Below are positions 12,862 through 23,709 of a DNA stretch of 64,000 nt, piece by piece. Origin of the DNA: Oscheius sp. JU75. Taxonomy: Eukaryota; Nematoda; Chromadorea; Rhabditida; Rhabditidae. The notes below the pieces were generated by a model. The model did no database searches, was not told where the DNA came from, and worked only from the letters and a program-made list of their open reading frames with translations. The stretch lies in contig JASJZC010000005.1 in NCBI GenBank assembly GCA_037178855.1, forward strand, positions 10,106,001 to 10,170,000. Reading direction: 5' to 3'. Made by a program: the position numbers and the translations under genes. Every line of letters begins with the position of its first letter. Within the stretch, counting starts at the first letter, position 1.

Positions 12862-15059
12862 ATGGGAGAAACTGGCCAAAAGGCAAATGCAAACAGTAAA
12901 TGGACGAAGAAAACTTTCGGTGAATCTCAAGCAGTTATAGGTCCACAACATGCTCTGAATGGAAAGCCGGTATAAACATCAGTTAGACACATTTTGCGGT
13001 CAATATCTTGCAGATCGCCAGTATCCATAAGCTCATTGCCGCCGATGAGAAAGGGAACTACACATTGACAAACAGGAAAGCGGAGTGGCCAAATTTTGAT
13101 GGTAAGCTTCAGTCGCTGGGGTCTTCAAACTACTTTAGGAGAGTTGAGTGTCGTGGCTCTGATGGGCATGCCAAGCAGCGGCACCACCACGCTTGCCTGC
13201 TCAATATTGTTCGAGCTCGGCTACAGTATTCCAGAATGCGATGCTTTTCAAATGAGAATACGGCTAGGTAGGTTTCCAGTCTGAACATAGCCAACAGTGA
13301 AGTTGGCTGTAGGAGTTGCTTTGTTGGCTTGAAAACGGGTATTGCCATGAAAATGGCTATCGTAATGCGCATTACAGTTCATGGGGGAAGAAACAGGTAT
13401 TCCATTTCCACCCTTCATAAATAATACACTTTCTTCTATTCTAGGTGTGAACGCCTACGTTCTACACAAACACAACTTGATGATAGTAGAGTGTTGTGAA
13501 GGAATCGATCCCATTTCGAAGACCAATCCGTAAAGTAAAAACTGGAAATCAATTGAGTCACGCTTTCAGGCAAGCACCCTACGGCGCTCTCCTTTCCGAA
13601 CTCTTCGTCTACCTCAACTGCAGGGCTGTCATCTGGAACATGCCATTCTGGGATGTAAGCGTTTTACATTCGTCCCTATCAGTGTGCCTGGGGCCGTGCG
13701 GGTTGGGCTTGGCCGAAAGCTAGTACTGAAAGTGTCAAGGCGGAAGTTTTTAGTTTCACAATTCTTTGAAAGTTATAGGTTTTTTTTTTCTATTTACAAG
13801 ATTGTAGCACATCACAAAGTTTCAAAATGTGTTCTTGAAACGGCATATTTCCGTTGCGCACCCTGTACCTTTTCCGGGTCCAGAGTACTTGTCTATTCCC
13901 TAAACACCGTTTTGTTTTACACAACAATTAACTGTCCCATGTTGCAGGATGATGTCCAACGTGTAAAAGAATATTTACGATGGCGTCTCTGTGCCCTTCA
14001 GATGGCCGCTGTAAGCAACGAGGTTTATTAATCATTTACAACCGTCTGATAGCACAATTCTAGGGTGTTGGCCCTCGAAAACTGCATGTAATTCTGCGTG
14101 TTCACTCCGAAAACGACAAGAACCATGAGGACCACAGAGGCCACTTGGAAAATTTCTTAACGGAGAAGGTAAAGTTGATTCTTGTAAGTTCAGTGAAGTT
14201 TAACCTAGGTACTACTTTAGAAAGATGGCACGGAGTTGCCAAAAAGCCCAGAAGAAGAGTTGTTCGATGGTGTGATAGATATGCACTGCAGTAAGGTCAG
14301 CCTACTGAAATTCAGTAACAAGGCTGAGAGTCTCGAGCAGAAAGATGAATACAACCGGTGAGCCTCGATAGTTTAAAAAAATCATGGTCGTTCAGGCAAA
14401 TCAAAGACATCGCTGATCACGTCTGCACTTTTAAAGAGCACTGCCCAGTGGTATCGAATTCAAATTGTATGGGATAAAAGTGTTAATTAAGACTTGTGCT
14501 GAATTCTTTGAAGACGCTGTAAAGTATTGGACAAAACTTAAAGATTCGAAGACGATGGAAACGACGACTGCCAAACTTAGCGGAGCGGCTATTGCAGCTG
14601 AAGCAGGAGACAGTGATTGTGGGGTGAAGGTACTATCTCTCTCTATCTGTCTCTCTTTGAAAGCCTTTCCTAGATAATTTTCAGACCTGGTTCGCCCAAA
14701 CTCAAGTCTACCTCGAACAAGCCAACGACAGTGCTATGAAGAAGAAAATTGCTGACTACAACAAAGAAATGAAGAAAAAGGCTGAGGGATACAAGAAGTT
14801 GCCAAAGGAGGAGCGATCACCACAGCTGTTCATCGAATCAGTGCTGAGAATGGCTGACATAATCTTGCGTGGTGCTCTGAGACTTACCGATTCGCGTCTC
14901 AAAGAACAAGGCGTGGCTCTGGGTCTGAAAGGAATGGCTCTGCTTCCCAAGGGCAACATCCCTCCAGTCGTTGAAATAGCTGCCCTGAAAATGATGTTCT
15001 TCGAACTTGGCCTGATGGAAGTCCTCAAACGGAGCGATGTTTACAGATTTTTCGAGTGA
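12862..15059 (+). CDS. Atlastin/GBP-like dynamin-family protein with degenerate P-loop
   Basis: Coding sequence is open from about 12740; the first in-frame ATG is 12862, but the true 5' exon is unresolved. Exons join into a protein that follows atlastins from end to end: NGKP-IASIHKL and KGNYTLT, then P-loop GMPSSGTTTL, then GEETGVNAYVLHKH matching RETTGI-type switch I, then IVECCEGIDP at the DTQG position, then VIWNMPFWD. The C-terminal part (TCAEFFEDAVKYW, then YLEQANDSAMKKKIADYNKE) matches the atlastin middle domain entry and linker helix. The invariant P-loop Lys is Thr, DTQG is CCEG and the RD guanine-specificity motif is RV, so GTP hydrolysis is probably lost. A Lys-rich N-terminus precedes it. 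The end has weakly hydrophobic helices (GVALGLKGMALLPKGN). A frame problem near 14450 is not resolved. Confidence 0.62.
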
Positions 15060-15148
15060 TAAATTCTTTCGATTGGTACCAAGATACTTTCAGCGACTGC
15101 TGGTACCTACTGTATCTTCTTGCCTATAACGGATACCGTATTCTGTCT

Positions 15149-18100
15149 ATGGAGTTTAACTTTTGGACTGCAGCACAGTTCCATCTGAAGAAAACAGAAT
15201 TTAGTGGCCAGTTTGAAAGGGGAGCATACTCGTAACATTCTTCCGAGTTAACCAATTTAATCATTTCTAGAGAAATGTTGAAGTATCTGGATGAAATGAC
15301 GAATACGGATGCTTCTCGCTGTGTTCCTGAGCGTGGCAGTCATTGGTAAGTGTTTGCGTGCGGAGCTTTTACTTTATACTTTGAGCCAGGATTACTTTGC
15401 TGATATCCCTGTTGATCAAATCATTTTCGATTTCGAGAAGGAATGCACAACTGATGTGGAAAGCATCGTGATAGTAAGTCGAAGAATTTTATTGGAAATG
15501 ACACCAGATGTTTTTCAGCTTGTCGCTCGGGATCCAGATACTGCCCCAACTGAACACGACAAATTCATGCAACTGCCTTCCCAATGGTTCCAAACAAGCA
15601 AATATGCTGAGCACGAATTCGAGACGGACGAAAAGAAGCAAAAGAGCCACGAGATGGTTTTGGGGGCGCTGAGTAGTCGAAACTTTGAGATCCTCTACAA
15701 AACAATTGGTCAGTTAAGAGCTCTTCATCAAAATCAAACTTTTCCAGCCATTCACTTTGCAGAGATCGTCGTCAAAACCCCGTCTCTTTGCACAACTCTT
15801 CACGACGAGGTACGAGTTATTGGCCAGAGTCGCATGCTGGTTTGGCAACATGTTGCAGGTAACATGTCGCAAGTGACAGCATTCCACCTACCACTTTTCA
15901 GGACTGGCCATTGACTCCCTTCCATTGTGCTTCTCACTCCACAACCGTGTCAATTTGGTGGAGTTTCTGATTACAAACTATATAGTGCCACAGAAAACAC
16001 ACAGTCTTTTCTATTGGGCAGTTCGCACACTTTGTCAGCTACATTATGCCGAACTCTGTCACAAAGATACGCCGGAGCTAAAGAGCTTTGTGTACGACAG
16101 ATGTAAACTGCTATTTTCAGACCAGAATATCTCCAATGTAACACGAATTCAAAGTTCAAAGTATAATTCGCTTACAGATTCATGGGCTCTTTGACTCGGA
16201 CCAGAGGCGACGGAACCTCGCAGAAAGATGGACCTACACGCTACTACGTTGCCTGGAAAGCAATGTTGTCGGGAAACTCATTTCATACTTCTGCGAAATA
16301 CATCACGAAGCACATGTGACAAGCGTAAGCATCCTAGACAAGGACAGAGACACGCTTTTCAGGGACTTCTGTCGTCGCTCAACGCTTTCCTTGTGAGAGA
16401 AACAGAGTCGAACTATTCGGAGAGCTTCTACGTCATACATCGAATGAATATTTCAAAGCGCCTCATTGCAGAATTTAATGACTCAGGCAAGTCGGAACTC
16501 CACCTCAGGTAATGTAAGGGACTTTAGTCGACGCCTTGGAAAAGGATAAAGACAATCTATCAAGTTCCATTAACATGTCTATTCTGAAGAACGGATGTGA
16601 ACTGGTTAACGCTCTGATGTGGCTTTTCCACTTGGAAGATCCAGATAGAAGGGATTTCTTTGCTGACAGGTAGGGCTATACTACTCATGAGATCTTGAGA
16701 GTGCGTTGAGGGGTCACAATGAACAACCCCTGGAGCTAAATTGGTAAGATGTGCTCGATAAAAAACTTTTGCGGGGTGCTTTTGCGTCAACTTAAAATGA
16801 AGACTTTGACAACACACAGTCAAACTTTGGTAAAAAGACTGTCTTATAGCCAACAAGTTTTCAGAATGCCTGACTCGCCTCTACGAAGTAGTGAAATCTT
16901 TGTAAAACTGGTTCGTTCGGCGGGAAGAATGGTCCAGTTTGTGTCAAAGATGGAAGCTCGGAGCAATTCGTAAGTTCGAGCTCTAAGGCAACCAATGCTC
17001 TTTTAGAAGGCAAGTGGAAGAGAAGAATAACCATTGGAGAGTACAGTACTACTCTTTGCTACTGAATTTGGCTTCCGTTAGCGGTGAAAGTCACAGTGCG
17101 GTGTTACACAAGCACGGTGATAATAGAAGCGAGATTGATCACGACGAGCTGGACAAGATTGTCTCCGGATTAAGAATGTTCAAGAAGGTGGACGTGACGA
17201 TAAAGAAGGTGATAGTCTTCCCGCCAGAGTTAACTTCCAGATATTTCAGAGGAAGCAGCATAAGTTGGTCATTGTGGCCAGTGACCTTCTACTGTCTCTC
17301 GCCCCTGATTTGTTGCCTGGAGCTTGGAACGGTTTCCATGTAATGGAAGGAAATTTGAAAGGTGTGTAATTTACTGGTGATCGTGCTTAGGTTGCTTACA
17401 GCTAAAATTGAAAATCTTATAAAACGTCTTCGCTCCATCGACCAGGAAACCGAACAATACAAAGCCTGGCTGTGTCAGCAGGAACAGCGACGCAGAAGGA
17501 CGCAGAAACCGCCTGTTCAAGTAAAAATAATCTTTTCGTAAAAACACAAAGAGATTTATTTTAGGTAAGATCGTTCCAGTCCACCAGCAGGGTGGAAGTT
17601 CGAAACTTTGAAGTCAAGTATGCCATCAGCGAAGTCTCGTATTATTTGCCAGAGACGGAATGGCGTTGCACAACGACTTCACCCGATTTCACTATGATCA
17701 AAGAAGGACACAGACAACAGGTAGTCAGCATATCTTACGGATTCAGTGAGGCATGTTCAGAAAAGAACCGACGGTGCAGCAGACGCCTGTGCATTCCTTC
17801 TTTTCAACAAAATGACAGATGTTTTGGTCGGATTGACGGCGACTAAGCATCCGTTTATGCAGTTGCTAAGGTAAACTATTGGATTGTCCGTCTCCCTGTC
17901 TCTCTGTTTTTCTGTATCCCTCTCTGAAACAGTATATTGCTTCCAGACTACTCAAGAAACTAAAAAAGACTGACGGATCAAGTGGAAGTTTACAAAAACT
18001 GGAACTGAACCTGAATAATGACACTGTTAAAACAATTCTCTCCCTACAGCATGCCATTGATCTTCTCCTGGAGTGTGGCTATGAGTTCACGGTTTGTTAT

Positions 18101-19057
18101 TTTGAATCCTACGATTTCTCTTCCATACAGGTCGAAAAGACTGAAATAGAGTCCAAAAACTTCCTCACCGTCACAGCTGACACTATCCGAAAGGATTACA
18201 TCAAAGACCTGCACGATTCCTTGGCTGAGCTGAAGGATCAGGATATGCGACTACAAGTCTGCAGTGCATTTACGGCTGTAGATGCGGCATCTGTAGAGAC
18301 CATGGAGCAGGAGCTACTGCCGCAATCCTTTTTCTGCCCAAAGAAACATGTAGGTTTTCCGGAGCTCATGATTTTCAAGTTTTACTTTACTGTGACATGT
18401 TTGAGCCCTCTGGATGCTCACAGCTGATTCGGGTAGGATATCTGTGAGGTAGAGGTATCAAATAATCTTGTCTCGAGGTTGGACGACTATGTTTAGGAGG
18501 AGGAGAGAATGACTGATCGGAGAGACAGGTGACTGAAAAATCTCACTGATATTCTGAGAGTGTTAAAGAGAAGTCTAAAAAGGACCGCCTTTGGCTCTCC
18601 GAGCGACGAGCCTTCTGAAGGTCGAGCCTCAGATGTCTCCTTAGGCGCTTCCTGACCTGGGAGGCGAGGGAGTGGCAGCTACCCTTCGTCAATGAAGTTC
18701 AATTACTAAAATCGATTACAGAAGCATTACGACTTGATTCATTGTCTTCCGATCAACCAGCTGAAAGAGCGTCGACTAAGACTGGACATGGTGCCTCGTC
18801 ATCTGCGCTACGTGCTTGTACGAGTCACCCTTAAAACTACTGTTTGTTATCAGGTTAGATGTCTAATTTCTTTTGTGTAAAAGTAGCTATAGGCCGTTTT
18901 CAATCCGCAGGAGACTGTGGCAAGAGTCTTGGTGCAGCTGCAGACTAGCTTGGGAGTGACGACTACAGGACTACGGGAGAAGAATTCAGACCAGATTTTG
19001 CCCCACGACAAAGAGCTCGGGGACTTCCCTTATGTTGTTCATCTGCACGTGTGCTAA
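15149..19057 (+). CDS. Orphan multi-exon gene, copy 1 of a local duplicated family
   Basis: Many short exons with 35-60 nt introns give a protein of roughly 800-900 aa. The proposed start (MEFNFWTAAQFHLKKTEF) and its join to the second block are uncertain because the phases do not fit near 15350. Clear blocks are GALSSRNFEILYKTI, VEFLITNYIVPQ, ERWTYTLLRCLESNVVGKLI, NYSESFYVIHRMN, LLLNLASVSGES, YAISEVSYYLPETEW, HAIDLLLECGYEFT and a C-terminal block RYVLVRVTLKTTVCYQ ... FNPQETVARVLVQLQ, whose strand pattern could be a ubiquitin-like (RA or talin-F0-like) fold. The rest looks helical, like a large scaffold or ligase. No catalytic motif is visible. A broken paralogue lies at 37.1-41.9 kb. I do not recognise the family. 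Confidence 0.7.
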
Positions 19058-19109
19058 ACAGATCACAGTAATTATGTATTTGTGTAAGTAAAGTTTGTAT
19101 GATTAAACA

Positions 19110-19370
19110 TAATCCGGGCTGTCCATCGTGTTCACCAAAACCGGATCTTTTCCTCCTTCATCGCCACCATTTCCCCGCGTCTACCCGGTCGCCCGTTTTC
19201 TCCATTGCCTCCGAAGCCACCGTTGGTGGTTGTCTGGCACTTTCTTCTCTGAAAGAATTTTTTTGGCTATCCAATTTGCTAAAGTTTGGTCGGGAACGTT
19301 CTCATCCGTACTGTCTACACCATAATAACATGACCAACTACACGATGTGGAAGGAAATATGAATCTCCCA
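19110..19370 (-). pseudogene. Degenerate copy of the last exon and intron of the glycine-rich gene
   Basis: On the minus strand a TTTCAG acceptor is followed by [19 protein letters not shown] and then a frameshift, which parallels the [13 protein letters not shown] start of the last exon of the gene at 21442-22261. The preceding intron also matches (TTTCCTTCCACA near its start), and the end matches at GGTGAACACGATGGACAGCC against GGACACGATGGAC. It lacks the long GGNGG array and is not functional. Confidence 0.7.
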
Positions 19371-19377
19371 CTTTCAG

Positions 19378-19505
19378 ATTTGAGATGTTTGCGAACTCTC
19401 AGAAAAGCGAGAGCACGGAGGATAATGACGATTACTGCTTTCCGCCTGAAGAAGAATTCATTGAAGAACCGGTTCAGGAGCAGGAAGACAATGACAATGA
19501 GCAGA
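19378..19505 (+). pseudogene. Pseudogene piece: C-terminus of p97-like gene
   Basis: After a TTTCAG acceptor the plus strand reads FEMFANSQKSESTEDNDD, nearly the same as the last exon of the p97-like gene at 3843 (FEMFANSQKGENVEGDNS), then an acidic stretch. No other p97 exon is upstream, so it is an isolated terminal fragment. Confidence 0.75.
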
Positions 19506-19785
19506 CCATAATTCGCACACCCGCCTCCAATTTCGGCCATGTAGAGCACAAGGCCGGGCTGTTTGATGTAGCGCGAAATCAGCTGTTGCCACCACGAGCG
19601 TCAAGCATCGTTTGCCCTGTAAATTATTGGCAATTTTTATAACAACACAGAAACTACACCTTTACTGTGAGCTAATAACCATCCCCGTTATCGAATGAGG
19701 AAATGCAGGAAAAGGCATCCATAGATACCACTGCGTGACGAGGATCACTTATAGCAGAGGTCTGAACGGCGATGGTGACTTCCAT
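19500..19785 (-). pseudogene. Pseudogene piece: N-terminus of p97-like gene
   Basis: From ATG at 19785 the minus strand reads MEVTIAVQTSAISDPRHAVV, aligning with MEVTVARFTQQTSDTRCAVV of the intact gene at 7309. It continues through a stop codon (DGY*LTV against DGKSHHFTV), an intron at the matching place, and GKRCLTLVVATADFAL against GKRCLTTIVEAIANAAL. It runs towards the C-terminal fragment at 19378-19505, so the two ends of one gene now meet tail to tail with the whole middle missing. Confidence 0.75.
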
Positions 19786-20017
19786 GTCACCAAGCTACCT
19801 TGGATAAAAATTGTACTGACCATAGAAATCATAAGAAAGATTGAAGGGAATCGTTACGATAAGATGTCAGACGAAAGAAACGTTAGAATACGACAATTTG
19901 TTAAAAAGATGGAAGAACAGCTCGAGAGCTGAGCGTGAACAAGAATCGAATGGAAAAAGGGCCGGTTTGGCGCCAAAAGTGTATTGTAGGGCGCGGGATA
20001 TTTGAATGGTGGGAAAT

Positions 20018-20895
20018 CCTAACATGCCCCCTTTTAGGTGTGAAACAGTAAGGAATAAGGACCAAGGACTAACGACAGAAGAAATGCGTAGACGCTGTCG
20101 GCTAGTAGGGGAGACGGTCGATTCGCTTCGGAATTCTTGTAGTCCTACGTGGAATGATGTTGTTGGCAGGTTGAGCAGCGCCTGGAGCACGTCGTTAAGC
20201 TGGAAATGGCCCCTGGTCTGGATCTTGTCTGTGTTGGCGCGGCTGACGTTGTCCCTGAGCTTGAATGGCTGGTGGCAGAGGCGGGAAGAAGTAGCTCATC
20301 TTGTCCTTGAACGGACGATTGAAGTCGACGGCTACGCTTGTCCTCGTGTTGTTTTTCAGGCAGACCAAAGGTCGGGAGCATCTAGTTTGGCCAATGGTCG
20401 GAGTAAACCGTTTGCTCATCAGTCTAAATCAATTTTACTTGATTCGCATGATATTCATGCTTTTTTTCATCAGATTCAACCAGGAAGTGAACATTACCTA
20501 TCTGTTCGATGACAGTTCCTTGAAACCAAACGGATTTGTTTTTGGTAGATGCTTCTTTACGAGCACCAAGTCACCCTTTTGGAAATGTCTCTCTCGGGCA
20601 CCGTGTTTCCGATTGAAATACATTTCAGCCTTTGACAGATCCATATCAATCAGTGGAGGGATTGAATTGAATTTGAGGTTACCAGAGATAGACGTGCAAT
20701 TGCAAGGTTGAGTTTTTCCAGGAAGAAGAAGGCGATAGATGTTGGGATTACCAGAAGCGCGGCCGTCCGCTATGGAAGTCCATGCATTTGCGGTGCAGGA
20801 GGAATGACCTATTTTAAAACGTCCGCGCGTCTCTCTCTGGAGCAGAGAAATCCCAGAAGCAGCAGTTAGAGTCGATGATAGGCCGGTACGCAACT
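20018..20895 (-). mobile_element. LTR retrotransposon fragment (Ty3/gypsy-like): integrase C-terminus, PPT and LTR start
   Basis: The minus strand reads KAEMYFNRKHGARERHFQK followed by GDLVLVKK, the standard C-terminal domain of gypsy-type integrases. Downstream come low-complexity codons with frame breaks and stops, then a polypurine tract AAAAGGGGGCA (20035-20025) directly followed by TGTTAGGATTTCCC, a canonical LTR start (TG at 20024). The upstream pol and gag and the second LTR are absent. The LTR's far end is not clear; it probably reaches the p97 pseudogene piece near 19790. Confidence 0.7.
20025..20035 (-). other. Polypurine tract of LTR element
   Basis: AAAAGGGGGCA on the minus strand directly before a TGTTAGG LTR start, as expected for plus-strand DNA priming. 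Confidence 0.6.
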
Positions 20896-21189
20896 TAAGT
20901 TAATTTCATAAACCGAACTATAGATGTCCACAGCTGAAGACGACAACTATGTTTGTATCTACAATCTGTAGTCTTTACAGAAGCTTCCTTTTAGAGTATG
21001 TGGCTTAGTGCTGCTACAAAATCAGAACTATTTCCTCAAAGTACGGTTTGGGTATAAATTGGAGGTGTTTGAGTTTCGTGGGGAGCGTATCTGGGAAAGG
21101 TCCGGGTAGCGTTTTTACCCCCTCCCCTCCCCTCTCAATTTCCACGGTGGGAGGAGGTTACCTAAATTCTAGAAATAGGTTTTTACAGG

Positions 21190-21403
21190 AAGCTACTCGG
21201 ATCTACATCCGGCTTTAGTGATACAGAAGTCGAAGGAGATGCAGAATCAGAAGAAAATTATGGTCTGGATGAGGAGGAGCCGTCAAGAAAGCGCTCAAAG
21301 TTTTCCGAAGTCCAAAAAATCCGCCTTAACTGTCCCGGATACCACCCTCAAACAGGGAGAAGAGACAAACTGAACTATATCAGTTCTTTGCTCAAGCTTC
21401 TTT
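21190..21403 (+). CDS. Possible exon of an unrecognised acidic, nuclear-type protein
   Basis: After a TTTTTACAG acceptor (21187) the frame is open for about 70 codons to TAA at 21403: an acidic stretch (EVEGDAESEENYGLDEEEP), a basic cluster (SRKRSKF) that could be a nuclear signal, and a C-terminus ending ISSLLKLL. A candidate first exon near 20923 (ATGTCCACAGCTGAAGACG) does not join in frame by simple rules. It could be a real small gene or retroelement debris. Confidence 0.3.
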
Positions 21404-21441
21404 AAAAATGAAGAAATGAATCATGCGTATTTTCAACATGT

Positions 21442-22261
21442 TTATCGTCCATCGTGTCCAGACTGTCCGTCATGTCCACCGAAACCGCCATGTCCAGCTG
21501 CTCCTCCCTTGCCTCCTTGTCCGCCGTTGCCGCCATTGCCGCCATTGCCTCCAAAGCCACCGTTTCCTCCCTGGCCACCATTTCCATTGGGTCCTCCTTG
21601 GCCTCCGTTACCACCGTTGCCTCCGAAGCCGCCATTGCCTCCATTTCCACCGTTATTTGTTTGACGCTTTCTTCTCTGGAAACGATAAGTTTAGTTTTAA
21701 TCCAGATCTTATTCGCACTTACAGAAACTCTCACCGGATCTTCTCATCAATTACTATGTTCTTAACCATACTGTCTCGGCAGTCAAATTAGCTCTCAGTC
21801 TTACTATCTAGTTCGGGCTATCCTGACCGGACTAACCTGATACGCGGTGTGGAAGGAAAATAACTCACTCCTCCATTCCCACCATTGCCTCCACTACCTC
21901 CGAAGCCACCATTTCCTCCTGCTCCACCATTTCCGCCGTTCCCCCCACTGCCTCCGTTGCCACCGTTTCCTCCAAAGCCACCACTTCCACCAGCACCACC
22001 GTCACCTCTTTTTCTTCTCAGAGCTCCTCCGTTGCCACCATCACCTCCATTAGCCCCAAAACCACCGTCTCCACCTCTGCCACCATTACATCCAGGTTCA
22101 CCATCCTGTCCTCTGCCTCCATTCTGTCCGAAACCGCCAGGACTACCAGTCATGCCATTACAGTTTGTTGGAGGAAGTGCGAAGACGAAGGATGCTAGCT
22201 GAAATACTCAAGTTCCAGCGAGAATAAAGCTAACCAAGAGGAGTAGAAGAAGCCGCTTCAT
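21442..22261 (-). CDS. Secreted glycine-rich GGNGG-repeat protein, 196 aa
   Basis: Three exons (22261-22235, 22198-21869, 21675-21442) sum to 591 nt in one frame. The protein begins with a signal peptide ([20 protein letters not shown]), then two arrays of Gly-Gly-Asn-Gly type repeats. Each array is introduced or split by a tetrabasic RRKR site ([10 protein letters not shown] in exon 2, [10 protein letters not shown] at the start of exon 3), a typical furin cleavage motif. It is therefore probably secreted and may be cut into repeat peptides. Glycine-rich proteins of this kind occur in cuticles, shells, mucus and antimicrobial secretions; which applies here cannot be told. A TATA box lies just upstream. 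A degenerate copy of its last exon lies at 19110-19370. The complementary strand has Pro-rich open frames that are shadows. Confidence 0.8.
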
Positions 22262-22294
22262 GTCTGTGACTGTATGACTGTCTTATCTGCGCTA

Positions 22295-22302
22295 CTTATA
22301 TA
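22295..22302 (-). promoter_or_regulatory. TATA box of glycine-rich gene
   Basis: TATATAAG on the minus strand ends 33 nt before the ATG at 22261. The spacing implies a leader of only a few nucleotides. Unlike its neighbours, this gene has no splice acceptor just before the ATG. Confidence 0.6.
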
Positions 22303-22785
22303 CCAGAAGGATGTACTTGTTTATTTTTAGCAAGTGTTTTGGCAAAACAGGTAAAGACAACAAACACGTCCGGGAGCTGAGTCAGCAGGCTGCCGTCATT
22401 TGTGTCTGTACTACCAGATAAATTTTTTTGCTCAAAGCACTAGGTTGCTCTGACTGTATTTTTGGGACTAGAGTTTAATACTTAGGCCCAGGTCCCATAT
22501 AGTTTTGTTTGCCACGCAATTAAAGAGGACAGCATTCGAATGCAGTGATACTGTTTAGACTACAGTCTCTATTAGTCCCGTGGCAGTGATTCAATAGGAG
22601 TAAGAAGACTGAACCTAGTATTTGACCAAGTAATGAGAGACCCTACAGTTGAAGAAGTAGTTGAACGGGTGTGAGTGATCCGTTAGGGACTCCGCTCAGT
22701 AGAGAGAAATAGTCAAAGCTCACTTGGATAGTTCTGAATCTGCACGACGGGCCCAAGAAGAGTGGAGTTACAATCTGAACTTATA

Positions 22786-22950
22786 CTCATGTGCAAAAGT
22801 TTGGCAACCACCCACTTTTTTGCAGTAGAAGGGTCAAGAAGCATTTTAGACGTCTGGGACCGTTTCCAAACGATTTCTCATGCCTCAAAACCCCTAGAAA
22901 ATTTGTTTGACTCTTATCCGAGTCTACTGGGGATAAAAGAATGGTATGTT
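22786..22950 (+). repeat. Solo left terminal repeat of the Tc1-like element
   Basis: Starts TA-CTCATGTGCAAAAGTTTGG and follows the left terminal repeat at 23710 for about 160 bp with few differences, then diverges. It has the same orientation as that end and sits just upstream of the P450 exon. Confidence 0.8.
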
Positions 22951-23063
22951 TTTAGTACAAAAGAGAGGTGAGAAGAGATAATAGGAAAACAAGTGACGTG
23001 AGTAGAAAAAAGCCCAGCTTGTAGACCGAACTATCTTTGTTGTTAATGGCTTCTTCTGTTCAG

Positions 23064-23686
23064 ATACTGCCATGGGAATCCAGCTTAATTCCCAGCACGA
23101 CGATCAGAATGAATACGCCTTGGCTGTCGATGAGATGGGCTACGTGACCACAGTCTACGCTATGCAGCCACAGTACTGGTTCCATCCTTACTGGTGGTGC
23201 ACTTCCAACTACCGTCGCTACAAGACCCTTCTACAGATCTTGACTGACTTTACCAAGGGGGTGATCAAGGAGAGACAGGAAGAAGTGGCTCTGGAGGGCC
23301 GTGTCAAGGGACGAAAGGCCTTCTTGGACATGCTTCTAGAGATGAAACAGGAAAACAACCTGTCCAACGAGGATATCCGGGAAGAAGTGGACACTTTTAT
23401 GTTCGAGGGACACGATACGACCACCACGGGGATTGCTTGGACTCTTTGGGCCCTGGCTACTCATCCGGAGATTCAAGAGGAGGTCTATAAGGAGATGGAG
23501 ACTGTTTTTGGTAAGCTAGGGTTTCCGACTCTCAAAAAAGGGTCGTTTAAGGGGATTCCGAACGTGATATGACCATTGAAGACATGGGAAATCTTCCTCT
23601 CTTTGACAGAGTGTTGAAGGAATCGATGAGAGTCAATCCGCCGGTGCCTTTCGTGGGGAGAGATCTGAAGAATGATGTACAGCTTG
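23064..23686 (+). pseudogene. Cytochrome P450 (CYP4-like) internal fragment, two exons
   Basis: Exons 23064-23510 and 23552-23686 join across a 41-nt intron in frame. The product starts DTAMGIQLNSQ (the CYP4-type ETAMG motif), contains the I-helix oxygen-binding motif FEGHDTTTTGIAW, and the K-helix ExxR as KESMRVNPPVPFVGRDL. The frame is intact and both splice sites look usable. The N-terminal third, including the membrane anchor, and the C-terminal part with the heme-binding Cys motif are absent. A Tc1-like terminal repeat lies on each side: solo at 22786 and the complete element from 23710. Without the heme site it cannot be an active P450. Confidence 0.85.
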
Positions 23687-23709
23687 GTAAGTTACAGGGA
23701 TTTAACTCT

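Noticed and set aside
12760-12975. GTG codon at 12760 as start of the atlastin-like gene
   Set aside because: GTG starts are not expected in an animal nuclear gene; the frame is open further upstream and the first ATG is at 12862.
19181-19549. 122-aa minus ORF with a hydrophobic stretch
   Set aside because: It runs across the two pseudogene pieces of the p97 and glycine-rich genes and is open by chance.
21416-22202. Pro-rich plus-strand ORFs (21416-21664, 21885-22202)
   Set aside because: They are the antisense of GGNGG codons in the glycine-rich gene, which has a signal peptide, splice sites and a TATA box on the other strand.
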